A DNA stretch of 64,000 nucleotides, taken from the NCBI RefSeq assembly GCF_016937655.1, contig NZ_JAFHKL010000002.1, positions 62,001-126,000 of the forward strand, in the 5' to 3' direction. The position numbers were made by a program, and so were the translations under genes. This document shows positions 1-7,519 of the stretch, one piece after another. The DNA comes from Chromobacterium alkanivorans (lineage in GTDB: Bacteria > Pseudomonadota > Gammaproteobacteria > Burkholderiales > Chromobacteriaceae). The notes below the pieces were generated by a model. The model worked only from the letters and a program-made list of their open reading frames with translations. It was not told the DNA's origin and searched no databases. The stretch's first letter is position 1, and each line of letters opens with the position of its first letter.

Positions 1-109
1 CCAGCCCATCCACCTCCTGCATCAGGAAGGCCGGCTGGCCTCGGCCAAGACCCGGGCCTTCATCGAATTGATGGCGGAGCGGCTGCGCGGCCATCCCGAG
101 CTGCGCTGA
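1..109 (+). CDS. LysR-family regulator, C-terminal end only
   Basis: The frame is open from the window edge and encodes about 35 residues ending in GHPELR before TGA at 107-109. The pattern of an HxxGRLASAKTRAFIELMAERL-type tail is typical of the last helix of LysR-type regulators that control SDR or quinone-reductase genes. The following SDR gene starts 43 bases downstream on the same strand, so the two may be linked. The rest of the gene lies outside the window, so the family call is from the tail alone. Confidence 0.55.
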   Translation, partial: QPIHLLHQEGRLASAKTRAFIELMAERLRGHPELR

Positions 110-152
110 CGCCGCCCTCCCCCCGTACCCCCTCGCTCAAGGAGACCTAACC

Positions 153-923
153 ATGTTGACCCCGCTCAAGGACAAAAGCGTACTCATCACCGGCGGCACC
201 GCCGGCATCGGCCTGGGCCTGGCCCGGGCCTTCGCCCGCGCCGGCGCGCGCGTGGCGATCAGCGGCCGCAGCCGGGACAAGCTGGACGCCGCGCTGGCCC
301 GCCTGCGGGCCGAAGGCCTGAGCGCGGCCGGCCATGTCGCCGACGTGGGCCGGCCCGAGGACGTCGCCCGTCTGCTGTCGGAGACCGCGCGGAACGGCCT
401 GGACGTGCTGTGCTGCAATGCCGGCGTGTTCCCGTCCGCGCCGCTGGAGAGCATGAGCGCGGAGGAATGGGACCAGGTGCAGCACACCAATGTGCGCGGC
501 AACTTCCTCTGCGTGCAGGCGGCGCTGCCCTATCTGCGCCAGGCCGAATACGGCCGCGTCATCCTGACCTCCTCCATCACCGGCCCGGTCACCGGCTACG
601 CCGGCTGGAGCCATTACGGCGCCAGCAAGGCGGCCCAGCTGGGCTTCATGCGCAGCGCGGCGCTGGAGCTGGCGCGCGACGAGATCACCATCAACGCGGT
701 GCTGCCGGGCAATGTGCTGACCGAGGGGCTGCGCGAACTGGGCGAGGACTATCTGGACAAGATGGCGGCGGCGGTGCCGTTGCGGCGGCTGGGCAGCGTC
801 GACGACATCGCCAACGCCGCGCTGTTCTTCGCCAGCAAGGAAGCCGGCTTCATCACCGGCCAGACGCTGATCGTGGACGGCGGCCAGGTGTTGCCGGAGT
901 CGCTGGACGCGCTGGCCGGCTAA
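153..923 (+). CDS. SDR-family NAD(P)-dependent oxidoreductase (FabG-like)
   Basis: The 256-residue product is a classical short-chain dehydrogenase/reductase. It has the cofactor motif TGGTAGIG at 13-20, NAG at 89-91, a catalytic serine at 140-141, and YxxxK with Tyr155 and Lys159. The C-terminal DGGQ segment is the usual end of FabG-like enzymes. A good Shine-Dalgarno (AAGGAG) lies 8 bases before the ATG. The protein should be cytosolic and reduce or oxidise a carbonyl/alcohol substrate that cannot be read from the sequence. The gene stop codon sits directly against an inverted-repeat element. Confidence 0.9.
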   Translation: MLTPLKDKSVLITGGTAGIGLGLARAFARAGARVAISGRSRDKLDAALARLRAEGLSAAGHVADVGRPEDVARLLSETARNGLDVLCCNAGVFPSAPLESMSAEEWDQVQHTNVRGNFLCVQAALPYLRQAEYGRVILTSSITGPVTGYAGWSHYGASKAAQLGFMRSAALELARDEITINAVLPGNVLTEGLRELGEDYLDKMAAAVPLRRLGSVDDIANAALFFASKEAGFITGQTLIVDGGQVLPESLDALAG

Positions 924-1064
924 GAACCTGTTTACGATCTGCTGCGCGTCGGCGATACGGCGTTAAAAACCGCTTCGAAATGCTCATGTACCACGCGTAC
1001 ATTCCGCTTTCTCAGCGGTTTTCGCCTTGCCTCGCCTTAGCTCGCGAGATCGTAAACACGTTCT
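923..1064 (+). repeat. Inverted-repeat element A, copy 1 (142 bp)
   Basis: The element is bounded by 17-bp terminal inverted repeats, AGAACCTGTTTACGATC at 923-939 and the near-perfect complement at 1048-1064 (one mismatch). It begins within the last base of the SDR stop codon. Its interior contains a short ATGTAC/GTACAT palindrome. A second copy of exactly the same length, in opposite orientation, lies at 40549-40690, and a diverged copy at 35449-35600. It has no coding capacity, as in MITE-like elements. Confidence 0.8.
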
Positions 1065-1069
1065 AAGAA

Positions 1070-1139
1070 CCGCTAACAAAACCGCGCGGCGCGCCTCAGC
1101 CAAGGCGCGCCGACGCAGGATCAGGGGTTTTGTTAGCGG
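1070..1139 (+). repeat. Inverted-repeat element B, copy 1 (70 bp)
   Basis: The ends are CCGCTAACAAAACC (1070-1083) and its exact complement (1126-1139), enclosing a GC-rich core with a GGCGCGCC palindrome. It lies 5 bases from element A, and the same A/5 bp/B arrangement recurs at 40438-40690. Here it sits between the converging SDR and GNAT genes, where its long stem could also end transcription from both sides. Confidence 0.75.
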
Positions 1140-1141
1140 GC

Positions 1142-1573
1142 CTAAGCCTGGTAGACCTCCGGCCGGTGCAGCTCCATATAGCGCTCGGGATGCTCCAGCG
1201 CGGCGAAGCCGAACGGCCGGTAAACCTCGTGGGCGTTGGAGGTCACCAGCACGATGCGCCGCAGCCGGGCCAAGGCCGGCTCGGCGGCGACGCGCCGCAT
1301 CAGCTGCCGGGCGTAGCCGCGGCCGCGATGTTCCGGCGTCACGAACACATCGCACAGATAGCCGAAGGTGGCCATATCGGTCACCACGCGGGCAAAGCCC
1401 ACCTGCCGGCCGTCCAGGTAGGCGCCGAAGCACAGCGAGCCGGCGATCGCCTGCTCCACCGTGGCGCGCGGAATGCCCTTGGCCCAGGGCGCGTGATCGT
1501 GCAGGAAAGCGTGGATCAGCGCCACGTCCAGCCGGTGCTTGTCGGTGGAGATTTCCAGTTCGCTGTCGCTCAT
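1142..1573 (-). CDS. GNAT-family N-acetyltransferase
   Basis: The 143-residue product has the acetyl-CoA binding segment of GNAT enzymes, VFVTPEHRGRGYARQLM, near residues 94-110, and ends in a conserved 'GF..LEHPERYMELHRP' tail seen in small GNAT proteins. The start ATG overlaps the stop of the EamA gene (ATGA), so it is the last gene of the peptide/HDO operon. Inside a biosynthetic operon it could acetylate an amine of the product or act in self-protection; both are inferences. The length is normal for the family. Confidence 0.85.
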   Translation of the reverse strand: MSDSELEISTDKHRLDVALIHAFLHDHAPWAKGIPRATVEQAIAGSLCFGAYLDGRQVGFARVVTDMATFGYLCDVFVTPEHRGRGYARQLMRRVAAEPALARLRRIVLVTSNAHEVYRPFGFAALEHPERYMELHRPEVYQA

Positions 1574-2493
1574 CGCGGCGCGGCTCCCTTGCCAGGCTGA
1601 ACCCGCGCCGCCAGCCAGGCGCGCGCGGCGTCCAGCTTGCCGGCGTAAGTGTTCAGCGCCAGCGCCGCCACGATCAAGGCCGACGCGACGATGCTGAGCG
1701 CGTCGTAGCGCTCGTGCAGGATCCAATAGCCGCCCAGCAGGCCGAACACCGGGCTGAGCAGCGAGAACGGCGCCACCAGCGTGGCCGGATACAGGCTGAG
1801 CAGCTTGCCCCAGCTGCCCAGCGCGAACAGCGTGCCGATCAGCGCCAGGAACAGCAGCGCCAGCGTGGCGCTCCAGCCGAAACCGGCCAGCGCGCTCCAG
1901 GCCGCCGCCGGGCCGCCCTCCAGCGCGAAGGACAGCAGCAGCAAGGGCAGCGGCGGCACCAGGCTCATCCACACGGTGAAGGCGAACATGTCCACCTTGC
2001 CGGCGCGCTTGAGCTCCACATTGCCCCAGGCGAAGCCGGCCGAGCCGATCAAGGCCAGCGCCAGCGGCAGCAAGGGCAAGGCGTCCTGATAACGGGCGTA
2101 ACCCAGCAGCAGCACGCCCAGCAGCGCCAGCGCCATCACCGCCTTTTGCAGCCGGGAGCGCGTTTCGCCCAGCAGCAGGCTGGCCAGCAGCAAGGTGATG
2201 AACACCTGCAACTGGGCCAGCACCGACACGATGCCGGCCGGCATGCCCAGCTTGATGGCGGAGAACAGGCCGGCGAACTGGATCACGCCCAGACACAGCC
2301 CGGCGCGCAGATACCAGCGCCAGGGCAAGGGCGGCCGCGAAAACCACCAGGCTCCGGCGGCGAACACCACCACGAAGCGCAGCGCCGCCAGCAAGAGCGG
2401 CGGGCATTCGGTCAGCCCTATCTTCACCACGATGAAGCTGAGGCCCCAGATGGCCGCCACCAGCACCGCCAGCAATACGTGTCCAAACTTCAT
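1570..2493 (-). CDS. EamA/RhaT-family transporter (DMT superfamily)
   Basis: The 307-residue protein is almost wholly hydrophobic, with about ten predicted membrane helices in two repeats, the standard layout of drug/metabolite exporters. The N-terminus (VLLAVLVAAIWGLSFIVVK) has the WG.xF motif of EamA proteins. It is translationally coupled on both sides by ATGA overlaps with the aminotransferase gene upstream and the GNAT gene downstream. Its place in the operon suggests export of the pathway product, or of an amino-acid-like intermediate, through the inner membrane. Confidence 0.9.
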   Translation of the reverse strand: MKFGHVLLAVLVAAIWGLSFIVVKIGLTECPPLLLAALRFVVVFAAGAWWFSRPPLPWRWYLRAGLCLGVIQFAGLFSAIKLGMPAGIVSVLAQLQVFITLLLASLLLGETRSRLQKAVMALALLGVLLLGYARYQDALPLLPLALALIGSAGFAWGNVELKRAGKVDMFAFTVWMSLVPPLPLLLLSFALEGGPAAAWSALAGFGWSATLALLFLALIGTLFALGSWGKLLSLYPATLVAPFSLLSPVFGLLGGYWILHERYDALSIVASALIVAALALNTYAGKLDAARAWLAARVQPGKGAAPR

Positions 2494-3767
2494 GATGTCG
2501 TCGCCTCTTGTTCCAGCGCGGCGATCGCGCGCCGGCAGGCTTCCAGGAAAAAATCCAGCTCCGCGTCCGTCACGTTCAAGGGCGGCAGCAGGCGCAGCGC
2601 GGCGGCGTCGTGCGCCGCCGGGGCCGTCAGCGCGCCTTCTTGCAGCAATTGCAGCCACAAGAGGCCGGCGGCGGCCTCGCCCAGCCGCTCTTGCGCCGCC
2701 GGGCCGGCGCGCAGCGCCAGCATCAGGCCCATGCCCTCCAGCTCGAAACCCTCCAGCCCGGCGCCGCGCCAACGCCGCCGCAGCGCCTCGCCGCGCTCGC
2801 GCGCCCGCGCCGGCGCGTCCAGCCGGCGCAGCAGGCCCAGCATGCGCAAGCCGCAGCTCAGCGCCAGCCTGTTGCCGCCAAAAGTGGAGCCGTGGATCTT
2901 GGCGCAGCCGGGCCGGGCGAACACCGCCTGGTAGACGTCTTCGCGAAACAACAGCGCCGACACCGGCAGCACGCCGCCGCTCAAGCCCTTGGCGACAATC
3001 AGCAGGTCCGGCGCCGGTGCGCCCAGCGCCTGGTAGGCGAACCAGGCGCCGCAGCGGCCCAGCCCGGACTGGACCTCGTCGTAGATCAGCAAGGCGCCGT
3101 GGCGGCGGCACTGCTCGGCCAGCTCCCGCAAGTCCTCGCCGCGCCAGGCGCGCGCGCCGGCGCTGCCCTGCACCGGTTCCAGCAGCACCGCGGCCACGTC
3201 GCCGCGCGCCAGTTCCGCCGCCGCCGCGGCCGGGTCGCCCCAGGGCAGGACCGCGCAGTCCTCGCCGCGCGGCAGGCCCTGGCGCCAGAAGTCGCCGCCG
3301 GCCAAGGCGGTAGCCTCCAGCGTCAAGCCGTGGAAGCCGCCGTCGAAGCTCAAGGCGCGCCGGCGGCCGCTGGCCATCCGCGCCAGCTTCAGCGCGCCCT
3401 CCACCGCCTCGGCGCCGGTGCTGGCGAACAGCGCCTTGCCGTCGGCGAAGCCGGCCAATGTCAGCAGTTCCGCCGCCAGATCGCTAGCCAAGCCGGAAAA
3501 CCCCAGCGGATGCAGATTGGGCGCGGGATCGAACAGGTCTTCGGCCAGGCCGGCCAACAGCTCACGCGGCCGGTGGCCCAGCGCCGCCGCGCCGTAGCCG
3601 GCGACGAAGTCCAGCCAGCGCCGGCCGTCCTCCAGCCGCAGCCAGCCGCCCTCCGCCTCCAGCGCCCTGGCGTCCAGCCCGCATTGCCGCAACACCTCCA
3701 GCCAGGCCGGATTGACGCTGGCGGCGTAGGCGGCCTGAGCCGCCGCGCGCTCAGCCGGCCGCGGCAT
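2490..3767 (-). CDS. Class III PLP-dependent aminotransferase
   Basis: The 425-residue protein has the fold-type I class III pattern: a STGAEAVEGALKLAR segment at 116-130, YDEVQ with Asp230-Glu231, and the PLP lysine Lys260 in VAKGLSGG. Such enzymes act on omega-amino groups (ornithine, putrescine, GABA, beta-alanine types). Its start overlaps the end of the third HDO gene by 17 bases and its stop overlaps the EamA start (ATGA). It is therefore a fixed part of the operon. The substrate cannot be read, but an amine released from the peptide by the HDO enzymes is an attractive guess. Confidence 0.88.
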   Translation of the reverse strand: MPRPAERAAAQAAYAASVNPAWLEVLRQCGLDARALEAEGGWLRLEDGRRWLDFVAGYGAAALGHRPRELLAGLAEDLFDPAPNLHPLGFSGLASDLAAELLTLAGFADGKALFASTGAEAVEGALKLARMASGRRRALSFDGGFHGLTLEATALAGGDFWRQGLPRGEDCAVLPWGDPAAAAAELARGDVAAVLLEPVQGSAGARAWRGEDLRELAEQCRRHGALLIYDEVQSGLGRCGAWFAYQALGAPAPDLLIVAKGLSGGVLPVSALLFREDVYQAVFARPGCAKIHGSTFGGNRLALSCGLRMLGLLRRLDAPARARERGEALRRRWRGAGLEGFELEGMGLMLALRAGPAAQERLGEAAAGLLWLQLLQEGALTAPAAHDAAALRLLPPLNVTDAELDFFLEACRRAIAALEQEATTS

Positions 3768-5241
3768 AGCGGTCCAGCGAGCAGACGGCCAGCTGCGCCT
3801 GCGGACCGTAGAAGTCCGCCACCTGGTCCATCGCCCGCAGATTGAGCTCCAGCAGATAAGCCAGATTGGACAGCGCGCGCTGCTGCGTCAGCGGCGACAA
3901 GGCGCTGATTTCGCGGAAGAACAGCCGGGACAGCGCGGCGTGGTTGAGCTCGAGGTTGAGGTCGTCGTGACGCTTGGCCACCCGCTGGTAGTCGGCGCGG
4001 AACTCCACCAGCGACTCCAGCCGCTCGTGCACCGGATTGTCGACGCCCAGCATGCCCTCGGTGACCATGATGGAGCTCAGATAGCCGATAGGGTCATAGC
4101 GGCCCAGCACGGTGAAGGCGTCGACATAGGCCTGGAACAGCGGCAGCGGCAGCGCCTGGTCCAGCCAGGCCGGCGGCACCCCCAGCGCTTCGCAGGTGGC
4201 GCGCTCGTAGACTTCGTGGCCCAGCTCTTCCTGGAAGTAACGGTAGACGCGTTGCTTCAGCGGGCTGCGCAGCCGTTTGGTCATCAGCGGCGCGATGATT
4301 TCGACGAAGCGCTGGGTGACGTGGTATTGCTCGATGAACAGCCCCTGCACCAAGGGGCCGAAGCCGGCGTCGGCGGCGTTCACCCGGCTCACGTAGCGGG
4401 ATTCGCCCAGCTCGGCCAGGCCGTCCAGCGCGAATTGCTCGGCGCGGCGCATGAAGTTGACGCCGCTGTCCACCGCCGACGCCGGTTCGCGATGGACCAG
4501 CCGCCGCCGCGCCTGCGGCTTGGGCGCCAGCAGCAACAGGTCCGTCAGGCACAGCAGATAGGCCTCCAGATGCGCCGGGCAGTAGAAGCCCTCGCTGGCC
4601 GGGTCTTCCTCCGTGCCGGCCTCGCGGCGACTAAGCCCGACGAAGCCGGCGCCGTCGGCGAAACCGTTGAGCACCCGCCGCCACAGCGTCAGCGCCTGCG
4701 GCAGATTGTCGGCCAGGTACAGCTTTTGCAGATAGAAGGTTTGCAGCGCGAAATTGTCGCGCCACTCCGGCGCGCCCGCGTCGTCGATGCAAAAGGCGTC
4801 GGCCTGCGGCGCCGGCTCGTCCAGCAAGCGCAGCATGCTCAGCACCACCGGCGCGTAAGCGCCGCGCGCGTCGGCGGCGGTGGCCGCCAACAGCTTGTCC
4901 ACGCAACGCCGGGTCAGCGCGCTCCACTGCCGGCGCTGCCGCTCCAGCGCCGCCGGGTCCGCCGGCGCGTCGCGGATCAGCGACAAGGCGTCCAGCTGCT
5001 GCGCCAGCGACAGCTGCCACGACGGCGCCGAGCCTGCGTGGATGTCGAACCAGATCTCCGCGTCCGGATTGGCCATCGCCAGCACGCTGTCCAGCACCCG
5101 GCCGCCGTCCACGCCGGAAAACTGGATTTCGTACTCCTTGGCGTCCGCCGCCAGCACCACGGTCTGGCCGTCGTCGGCCAGGTGGGCGCTGAACGGCACC
5201 AGATGCGGCGCGCGGTAATGCGTGACTTGCCAGGCTTCCAT
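3751..5241 (-). CDS. Heme-oxygenase-like diiron (HDO) protein with RRE-like N-terminus, third paralogue
   Basis: The 496-residue product is the longest of three tandem relatives. Residues about 8-92 look like a PqqD-type winged helix (RiPP recognition element), and about 300-440 form the HDO core. Possible diiron ligands are Glu304/His307 (IEQYH), Glu339/His342 (EELGH) and the motif H425-x3-N-x4-H434, which is spaced the same way in the other two paralogues. A middle insert (about 100-290) is unique to this copy. AAGGAG lies before the ATG. Family knowledge: HDO enzymes use dioxygen to oxidise, cleave or hydroxylate amino-acid-type substrates. Acting on the operon's peptide is inference. Confidence 0.75.
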   Translation of the reverse strand: MEAWQVTHYRAPHLVPFSAHLADDGQTVVLAADAKEYEIQFSGVDGGRVLDSVLAMANPDAEIWFDIHAGSAPSWQLSLAQQLDALSLIRDAPADPAALERQRRQWSALTRRCVDKLLAATAADARGAYAPVVLSMLRLLDEPAPQADAFCIDDAGAPEWRDNFALQTFYLQKLYLADNLPQALTLWRRVLNGFADGAGFVGLSRREAGTEEDPASEGFYCPAHLEAYLLCLTDLLLLAPKPQARRRLVHREPASAVDSGVNFMRRAEQFALDGLAELGESRYVSRVNAADAGFGPLVQGLFIEQYHVTQRFVEIIAPLMTKRLRSPLKQRVYRYFQEELGHEVYERATCEALGVPPAWLDQALPLPLFQAYVDAFTVLGRYDPIGYLSSIMVTEGMLGVDNPVHERLESLVEFRADYQRVAKRHDDLNLELNHAALSRLFFREISALSPLTQQRALSNLAYLLELNLRAMDQVADFYGPQAQLAVCSLDRYAAAG

Positions 5242-5274
5242 CGCGGTCTCCTTCGGCTGCCGTCGCCGGGCGGG

Positions 5275-6276
5275 CTACAGATAAAGCCGCGGCATCAAGG
5301 CGTCCGGCCGGCTGTAGTATTCGACGATTTCCTCGTCCTGCAGCGCCATGGTTTCTATGGTCAGCACCAGGTTCTTCTCCACCACCAGCTGCTCCTCGCG
5401 GCTGATGGCGCTGATGTCCTGCAACAGTTCGGCGGTGATGTCGTCGTGCCCCAGCGTGTCGTTGAGGTAGGCGTGGCGCAGCAAGGGCTCCCAGAAGCCC
5501 TTGTCCAGGCCGGCGCGCTCGCAGCAACGCACCAGCGCGCGGTTGAACTCGTCGCCGGGCATCTCGAACAGGAACAGCACGCTCTTGAACGACAGCAGGT
5601 GCTGGCGCGCGAACACGCCCAAGGCCGCGCACAAGGCGAAGGTGGACGGCAAGGGCTGCAGGTGGTCCAGCCCCTCCACCTCCATGTCCACGCTGGCCAG
5701 GCTCTCGGCCAGCATCTGGTCGTGGTCCAGTTCCGACACCAGGAAGCGCTGGATGCTGCGCTGGTTCTGCCGGCTGTCAGCGTGCGACAGCGCCGAGGCG
5801 ATCAGGCCCGGCGCCGCGCGCACCAGATAGTAATACTCCAGCGCGTAGCCGATCAGCACATTGCGCGGCGCGCTGCCGTCGGACAGCATGCCGTACAGCC
5901 GGGAATGGCCGCGCTTGCGCATCGCCCGCTGCGCCAGATTGCGCAGCCGGGTGTTGAATTCGCAGCCGGACAGCGCGTCGTCCGGCAAGGCGAAGCTAGC
6001 CTCGGTCACCAGCCCCAGCCGGTCCAGCTCCTCCAGCAGGCCGGGAATGGTCCCCGCCAGTTCGGGGTGGGCGGCGCGCAGCGCCGACATGCTGGCCGGC
6101 GCGCGCTGCAGATCGTCCAGCAGCGCCAGCAATTGCAGGCGGCCCTCGTCGGCCACTTGCAAGTCGCAGGACTGCTCGCGGTACAGCAGGGCCACGCCGC
6201 CATCCTGCGGCTGGATTTCCACCCCGGGCCGCAGCGCCGGGCAATGAAACAGATCATGAGTGCCGGGTCCGTGCAT
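5275..6276 (-). CDS. Heme-oxygenase-like (HDO) protein with RRE-like N-terminus, second paralogue
   Basis: The 333-residue protein has the clearest PqqD-like N-terminus of the three: about 15-92, with a beta hairpin, then helices ending in LLEELDRLGLV. The HDO core follows. Of the metal-ligand motifs, Glu182/His185 (ELDH) and H268-x3-N-x4-H277 are kept. In the first motif, E147YYY, Tyr150 replaces the His found in both paralogues. It may therefore bind metal differently, or serve as a partner subunit. A strong GAGGAGG precedes the ATG. The gene lies 9 bases after the first HDO gene. Confidence 0.75.
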   Translation of the reverse strand: MHGPGTHDLFHCPALRPGVEIQPQDGGVALLYREQSCDLQVADEGRLQLLALLDDLQRAPASMSALRAAHPELAGTIPGLLEELDRLGLVTEASFALPDDALSGCEFNTRLRNLAQRAMRKRGHSRLYGMLSDGSAPRNVLIGYALEYYYLVRAAPGLIASALSHADSRQNQRSIQRFLVSELDHDQMLAESLASVDMEVEGLDHLQPLPSTFALCAALGVFARQHLLSFKSVLFLFEMPGDEFNRALVRCCERAGLDKGFWEPLLRHAYLNDTLGHDDITAELLQDISAISREEQLVVEKNLVLTIETMALQDEEIVEYYSRPDALMPRLYL

Positions 6277-6285
6277 ATTGCCTCC

Positions 6286-7275
6286 TCAGTAATGCTCGAT
6301 GCGGCGCAGCAGGGTGTCGGCGTGCAGGTAGTGCCGCCAGACCGCGCTGTAGAAAGCGTCGTAGAGTTCGACGAACAAATGGGTTTGCGCCAGCAAGCGC
6401 CGCGCCGTCTCCTGGTCCACCACCGGAATCTGCGCGAAGATCTTGCGGGTCAGGCTGCCGTGCTCGCCCTTCAGATTGATGTCCGAGTGCGCCTTCACCG
6501 GGCGCAGGAAGTCCGCGTCCACGCCCAGCCGGTAGGCGGCGTCCAGGAAGGAATCCTGCCGGATGTCCTTGCCCTCCAGAATGCCCAGCGTGGTGAAGAA
6601 GAACAGCGGATCGTTGTGCGACCAATAGGCCAGCGCGTTGCACAGCGCCATGGTCTGCGGCAGGGGCACGGTGTGGGCCAGGTCCTCCCGGCTGATGCCG
6701 ATGCGGTTCAGCGCCTGCAGCAGCAGTTCGTCGTGGCCGTACTCCTCGGCGAAGAAGGCGTTCATCGCCAGCCGCGCCTGGGTGTTGGGCACATAGGACA
6801 GCACCGGCGCGTCGAAATAGCTTTCGCGGAACAAAAAGTGATAGTTCTCGATCACCATGCCGTGGAACACCCGCTCCGGAATGTCTCCCGGCTGGCTGGC
6901 GCTCTGACAGTGGGTCCAGAACGGATTGCGGTACAGCGTCTGGTACAGCAGGCGGTTGGACAGGTCTTCCACCTCCAGCAGCACCTCCAGCCCGGTCTTG
7001 CCGCGCGCCGGCGCCAGCGGACGGATCACGCCGTAGTTCTCCAGGCTGACCAGCAGGCGCCGCACTTCGTCGGCGGATTGCCGCGGCAGAATGCGCTCCG
7101 CGTCCCGCTGGCTGCAGCCGCGTGCCAACCGCGCCATCAGCTCGCCGACCTCCTCCGCGTTGGCGAGGCCCGCGGAAATCTCCAGTTCCTCGTCGCCGGC
7201 GGTCTTGACCACCAGCGGCGACTGCGAAATCACATCGCCGTTCAGGCAAAAACGAAGATCGGAAGGATGGGACAC
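6286..7275 (-). CDS. Heme-oxygenase-like diiron (HDO) protein with RRE-like N-terminus, first paralogue
   Basis: The 329-residue product begins at GTG (7275-7273) with AGAGGAG upstream. Residues about 10-85 resemble a PqqD/RRE winged helix, ending SLENYGVI. The HDO core has Glu143/His146 (IENYH), Glu178/His181 (EEYGH) and H263-x3-N-x4-H272. It is the first enzyme gene after the short peptide gene, separated from it by 108 bases holding a GC-rich hairpin. Annotation pipelines would probably call it an iron-containing redox enzyme. A peptide-binding domain fused to an oxidase fits modification of the neighbouring peptide, but this is not proven. Confidence 0.75.
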   Translation of the reverse strand: MSHPSDLRFCLNGDVISQSPLVVKTAGDEELEISAGLANAEEVGELMARLARGCSQRDAERILPRQSADEVRRLLVSLENYGVIRPLAPARGKTGLEVLLEVEDLSNRLLYQTLYRNPFWTHCQSASQPGDIPERVFHGMVIENYHFLFRESYFDAPVLSYVPNTQARLAMNAFFAEEYGHDELLLQALNRIGISREDLAHTVPLPQTMALCNALAYWSHNDPLFFFTTLGILEGKDIRQDSFLDAAYRLGVDADFLRPVKAHSDINLKGEHGSLTRKIFAQIPVVDQETARRLLAQTHLFVELYDAFYSAVWRHYLHADTLLRRIEHY

Positions 7276-7305
7276 GAGGACGTCTCCTCTTTAAAGATGA
7301 GAGCG

Positions 7306-7325
7306 GCCGCCGGCAAGCCGGCGGC
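7306..7325 (-). promoter_or_regulatory. GC-rich hairpin between peptide gene and first HDO gene
   Basis: A perfect 9-bp stem (GCCGCCGGC, 7306-7314, with its complement at 7317-7325) closes on a two-base gap. No U-run follows, so it is more likely an attenuator or RNA-stabilising stem than a full terminator. It lies after the peptide stop codon and before the first enzyme, where it could raise the peptide-to-enzyme ratio. Confidence 0.5.
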
Positions 7326-7383
7326 GCGGAATCCGGATCGGTCAGGGCTTCGCGCCTGAAACGGCTACCCCGTCCATACCCGA

Positions 7384-7464
7384 TTACAAGTGGACCGGCA
7401 CCAGGACCGGACGCGGATTGCGGGGTTTGACCACAACCACCGCTTCTTGCGTGCTGGCTTGCAT
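7384..7464 (-). CDS. 26-residue putative precursor peptide heading the HDO operon
   Basis: ATG at 7464-7462 is preceded by a strong AAGGAG at correct spacing, and TAA is at 7386-7384. The product starts MQASTQEA, has four valines at 9-12, then K13 followed by PRNPRP, and ends VLVPVHL. It has no membrane helix, no Cys, Ser-rich or Tyr core, and is proline- and valine-rich. Position (first gene), size and the adjoining enzymes with RRE-like domains match the PqqA/PqqD arrangement, in which a short peptide is processed into a small molecule. The alternative is a translated leader peptide used for attenuation. Confidence 0.65.
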   Translation of the reverse strand: MQASTQEAVVVVKPRNPRPVLVPVHL

Positions 7465-7519
7465 TTGGCTCTCCTTGGCTTTACAGAGAAAACAAAAACG
7501 CCCTTTTGCAGGCATCCCT

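Noticed and set aside
3940-7359. Long plus-strand open frame of over 1100 codons opposite the HDO genes
   Set aside because: It is the antisense shadow of GC-rich genes: Gln/His/Arg-rich product, no ribosome site, and the minus-strand genes have clear families and start signals.
7384-7464. Reading the short peptide only as an attenuation leader
   Set aside because: The valine run could serve attenuation, but the downstream hairpin has no U-run or alternative antiterminator pairing that I can see, and the enzymes' N-terminal domains point to peptide binding. It remains an alternative, not excluded.
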